Origin: Luminiphilus sp.
Lineage (GTDB): Bacteria > Pseudomonadota > Gammaproteobacteria > Pseudomonadales > Halieaceae
Reading direction: 5' to 3'
Length of the DNA: 8,098 nt
Assembly: GCA_029251065.1 (NCBI GenBank)
Contig: JAQXEB010000189.1
Coordinates: 1 to 8,098, forward strand
Part shown: piece after piece, positions 6,352-8,098 of the stretch
How positions within the stretch are numbered: position 1 is the stretch's first letter
How the letters are laid out: every line of letters starts with the position of its first letter
Position numbers and translations under genes: made by a program
The notes under the pieces: generated by a model
Seen by the model: the letters and a program-made list of their open reading frames with translations, nothing else
Database searches by the model: none
What the model was told of the DNA's origin: nothing

Positions 6352-7713
6352 AAGCCGGTATCGTAAACTCCTAAAACTGACTCCCAGTCCCTTCGCCGCC
6401 GCGGTCTTATTCCATCTGTATTCGGTCATCGCGTGTTGAAGGATTTCGCGTTCAATTTTATCCATGTGTTGCTCGAGATTGCCGTCAACGGCCGCGAGAC
6501 TAGTCAGGGTCTCAAAGTTGGCGTCTGTCGTCTCGGATCTGGGGATAATAGAAACATCCGAAGTGGGGGTAAGGCTCGAAGAGCCGTCAATTTCCAAATC
6601 ATCGGCCTCGATTGTACTGCGTTCTGCCATTGCTGCAGCGCGTGCGAGTATGTTTTCGAGCTGCCGAACATTGCCCGGGTAGTCCGCGTCGGTCAGGCGT
6701 TGCATCGCCGCGTCTGAGAGTATTTTTTCTCCCGAATCGTTTTCAACCGTGACTTTGTCCAGGAGATAGCGTGCAAGCACTGGAATGTCTTCACGTCGGT
6801 CTTTGAGTGCCGGGACTTCAATGTCGATGACATTGATTCGGTAGAACAGATCGTCTCTAAATGCGCCCGATGCAACCTCCCGACTCAATTGCTTATGAGT
6901 CGCACTCATGAGTCTGACATCGATCGAAATCTCGCTTTCACTGCCGACGGGGCGAACCGCTTTTTCTTGCAGGACTCTCAGCAGTTTTACTTGAGTCGCC
7001 AAGGGTAAATCAGCCACTTCATCCAATAACAAGGTTCCGCCGTTCGCTGCTTGAAAGAGTCCTTGCTTGTCATACATGGCGCCGGTAAACGACCCCTTTA
7101 GATGTCCGAACAGCTCGCTTTCAACCAGCTCAGGTGGGATGGCGCCACAGTTCACCGCAATAAAAGGGCCCGAGTGCCGCGAGCTTGTTGCGTGCACTAA
7201 TCGTGCGACGATCTCCTTTCCCGCGCCGGACTCTCCATGAATATGAATGGGTGCTTGGCTGCGCGCGACCTTATGAATTCTGCCTCTGAGTCGTTGTGTG
7301 GCGGGTGACGTACCAATGAGTTCGGGGGTCGCAGTCTCAAGATCTGTCCGCTTAAGGTTGAGTGCATGGCCCACCAGTTCTCGAAGTTTATCCACCGCAA
7401 CGGGCTTAGATACAAAATCAAAGGCACCTAATTTGAGCGCATCGATTGCGGTTTCAACACTGCCATGCGCGGTAATGACGGCCACTGGAAGCTCTCGATC
7501 GATCTGCTGGGCGTATTCAACCAGTTGAAGTCCGTTTCCATCAGGTAAGCGCATGTCGGTTAGACACAGGTCAAGGTCGGATGTGTCGATGAGCTTTATC
7601 GCCTCTGACACAGTGGCTGCGCTCAGCGTGTTGAGGTTCATTCGTGCAAGCGCAATCTCCAATAACTGTAAAATATCGGGTTCGTCGTCAACAAGAAGTA
7701 CAGTTTGGCTCAA
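6328..7713 (-). CDS. pilR: Sigma-54-dependent response regulator PilR
   Basis: PilR is an NtrC-type activator which, once phosphorylated by PilS, drives sigma-54 transcription of pilin genes. The 461 residues (445 in P. aeruginosa) show three domains. The receiver (about 4-120) has Asp9-Asp10, the phospho-acceptor Asp53 in LTDMRLPDG, and Lys103. The AAA+ domain (about 132-355) has Walker A GESGAGKE at 160-167, the sigma-54 contact loop GSFTGA at 207-212, Walker B TLLLDE at 227-232, an arginine-finger region FRDDLFYR at 285-292, and sensor II GNVRQLEN at 347-354. A Ser/Thr-rich linker (about 378-405) leads to the Fis-type helix-turn-helix WNKTAAAKGLGVSFRSLRYR (434-453). Near-identity with P. 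aeruginosa PilR in DLCLTDMRLPDG, KLARSQAP-like and RYRLKKLG segments supports PilR over other NtrC members. The start is TTG, overlapping the pilS stop as TTGA. The 3' end overlaps fimT by 4 bases. Confidence 0.93.
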   Translation of the reverse strand: MSQTVLLVDDEPDILQLLEIALARMNLNTLSAATVSEAIKLIDTSDLDLCLTDMRLPDGNGLQLVEYAQQIDRELPVAVITAHGSVETAIDALKLGAFDFVSKPVAVDKLRELVGHALNLKRTDLETATPELIGTSPATQRLRGRIHKVARSQAPIHIHGESGAGKEIVARLVHATSSRHSGPFIAVNCGAIPPELVESELFGHLKGSFTGAMYDKQGLFQAANGGTLLLDEVADLPLATQVKLLRVLQEKAVRPVGSESEISIDVRLMSATHKQLSREVASGAFRDDLFYRINVIDIEVPALKDRREDIPVLARYLLDKVTVENDSGEKILSDAAMQRLTDADYPGNVRQLENILARAAAMAERSTIEADDLEIDGSSSLTPTSDVSIIPRSETTDANFETLTSLAAVDGNLEQHMDKIEREILQHAMTEYRWNKTAAAKGLGVSFRSLRYRLKKLGLDD

Positions 7714-8098
7714 CGTATATCCTTAGGCTGTAACCGTAAGCTCAGACGAAAGCTGCTGCGCCCATCATGGGTCCGTTGGTAAGTGATGTCTGCGCCATTA
7801 CTCTCGCAGAGCTCCTTGCACAAATAAAGCCCAAGTCCTGTTCCTTCGGGGGTTGTCGTAAAAAAGGGCTCAAAAAGACGCGCTTGACTGCTTTCTGGTA
7901 CGCCCTCTCCAGCATCGATGACGTCAATAAAGCACGCACGCGGCGACGCACTCTCTGACACTTCAAGCGTCGCTATTCGATCACCTGTTGCCGCCTCACT
8001 GTGCCGTAAGGCATTGTCCATTAAGTTTTCTAACACCCGTTTAATTTGGGCCTTATCCAATAGGACAGGCGGGTCACACCGACCTTTGATGCTGGAGA
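7710..8098 (-). CDS. pilS: Sensor histidine kinase PilS, C-terminal part, N-terminus off the window
   Basis: Only the last 128 residues are present, comprising the ATP-binding catalytic domain of a histidine kinase. The frame stays open to base 8098, so the TTG at 8060 is not a genuine start. In visible-residue numbering, the N box is ENLMDNALRHS (23-33), the G1 box DAGEG (61-65), the F box LFEPFFTT (74-81) and the G2 box GTGLGL (85-90). The tail LYLCKELCESNGADI resembles the end of P. aeruginosa PilS. In that family an N-terminal membrane sensor region and a PAS and dimerisation segment with the phospho-accepting His come first; those parts would lie to the right of the window and cannot be checked here. 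PilS monitors pilin levels and controls PilR phosphorylation. The PilS name rests mainly on the adjacent, overlapping pilR plus this tail. Confidence 0.88.
   Translation of the reverse strand, partial: SSIKGRCDPPVLLDKAQIKRVLENLMDNALRHSEAATGDRIATLEVSESASPRACFIDVIDAGEGVPESSQARLFEPFFTTTPEGTGLGLYLCKELCESNGADITYQRTHDGRSSFRLSLRLQPKDIR
7720..7725 (-). promoter_or_regulatory. Ribosome binding site deciding the pilR TTG start
   Basis: Read on the minus strand, TAAGGA lies 6 bases before the TTG at 7713. Its TAA is an in-frame stop for the pilR frame, so translation cannot begin further upstream. The three codons between it and TTG are not start codons, and the next Met (residue 25) falls inside the receiver domain after the acidic Asp pair. 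Together these fix the unusual TTG initiation. The site lies inside the end of pilS, which allows translational coupling. Confidence 0.7.

Noticed and set aside
6433..6717. Plus-strand open frames opposite the pilR C-terminal half
   Set aside because: They mirror conserved PilR codons, and their translations show no known motif.
8053..8061. TTATCCAAT resembling a DnaA box
   Set aside because: It matches the TTATCCACA consensus at only 7 of 9 positions, is isolated and lies inside pilS coding sequence. There is no origin-like AT-rich region.

Overview
The window reads as an ordinary stretch of gammaproteobacterial chromosome. It is densely packed and of moderate GC. Two blocks point to a Pseudomonas/Cellvibrio-type gammaproteobacterium with type IV pili: the order ribF-ileS-lspA-fkpB-ispH, and a FimT-like pseudopilin next to pilR and pilS. 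No ribosomal RNA or other taxonomic marker is present, so genus and species cannot be given. No insertion sequence, phage gene, CRISPR array, tRNA or rRNA gene is visible.

Region 1 (1-5677, + strand) is the conserved housekeeping cluster. It holds ribF (a few N-terminal codons lie off the left edge), ileS, lspA, fkpB and ispH. The genes are nearly continuous: 23 bases separate ribF and ileS, and the next three junctions overlap by 8, 4 and 1 bases. This suggests one polycistronic message with translational coupling. The products make FMN and FAD, charge tRNA-Ile, process lipoproteins, assist protein folding and complete the MEP isoprenoid pathway.

Region 2 (5678-5803) is a 126-base gap with no recognisable gene, terminator or confident promoter.

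Region 3 (5804-6331, + strand) encodes a FimT/GspH-type pseudopilin with an intact prepilin peptidase site, Glu5 and four cysteines.

Region 4 (6328-8098, - strand) holds the pilS-pilR two-component pair, convergent with fimT. PilS is cut by the right edge. PilR is complete and starts with TTG inside a TTGA overlap with the pilS stop. PilR ends in a 4-base tail-to-tail overlap with fimT.

I found no previously undescribed system. The points worth a second look are small. In Pseudomonas aeruginosa a whole minor-pilin operon sits between ispH and pilR/pilS, but here there is one pseudopilin. The fimT/pilR ends overlap and hold a possible terminator inside coding sequence. The pilR TTG start is forced by the sequence. 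The FimT-like protein has a basic C-terminal tail that may bear on DNA binding.
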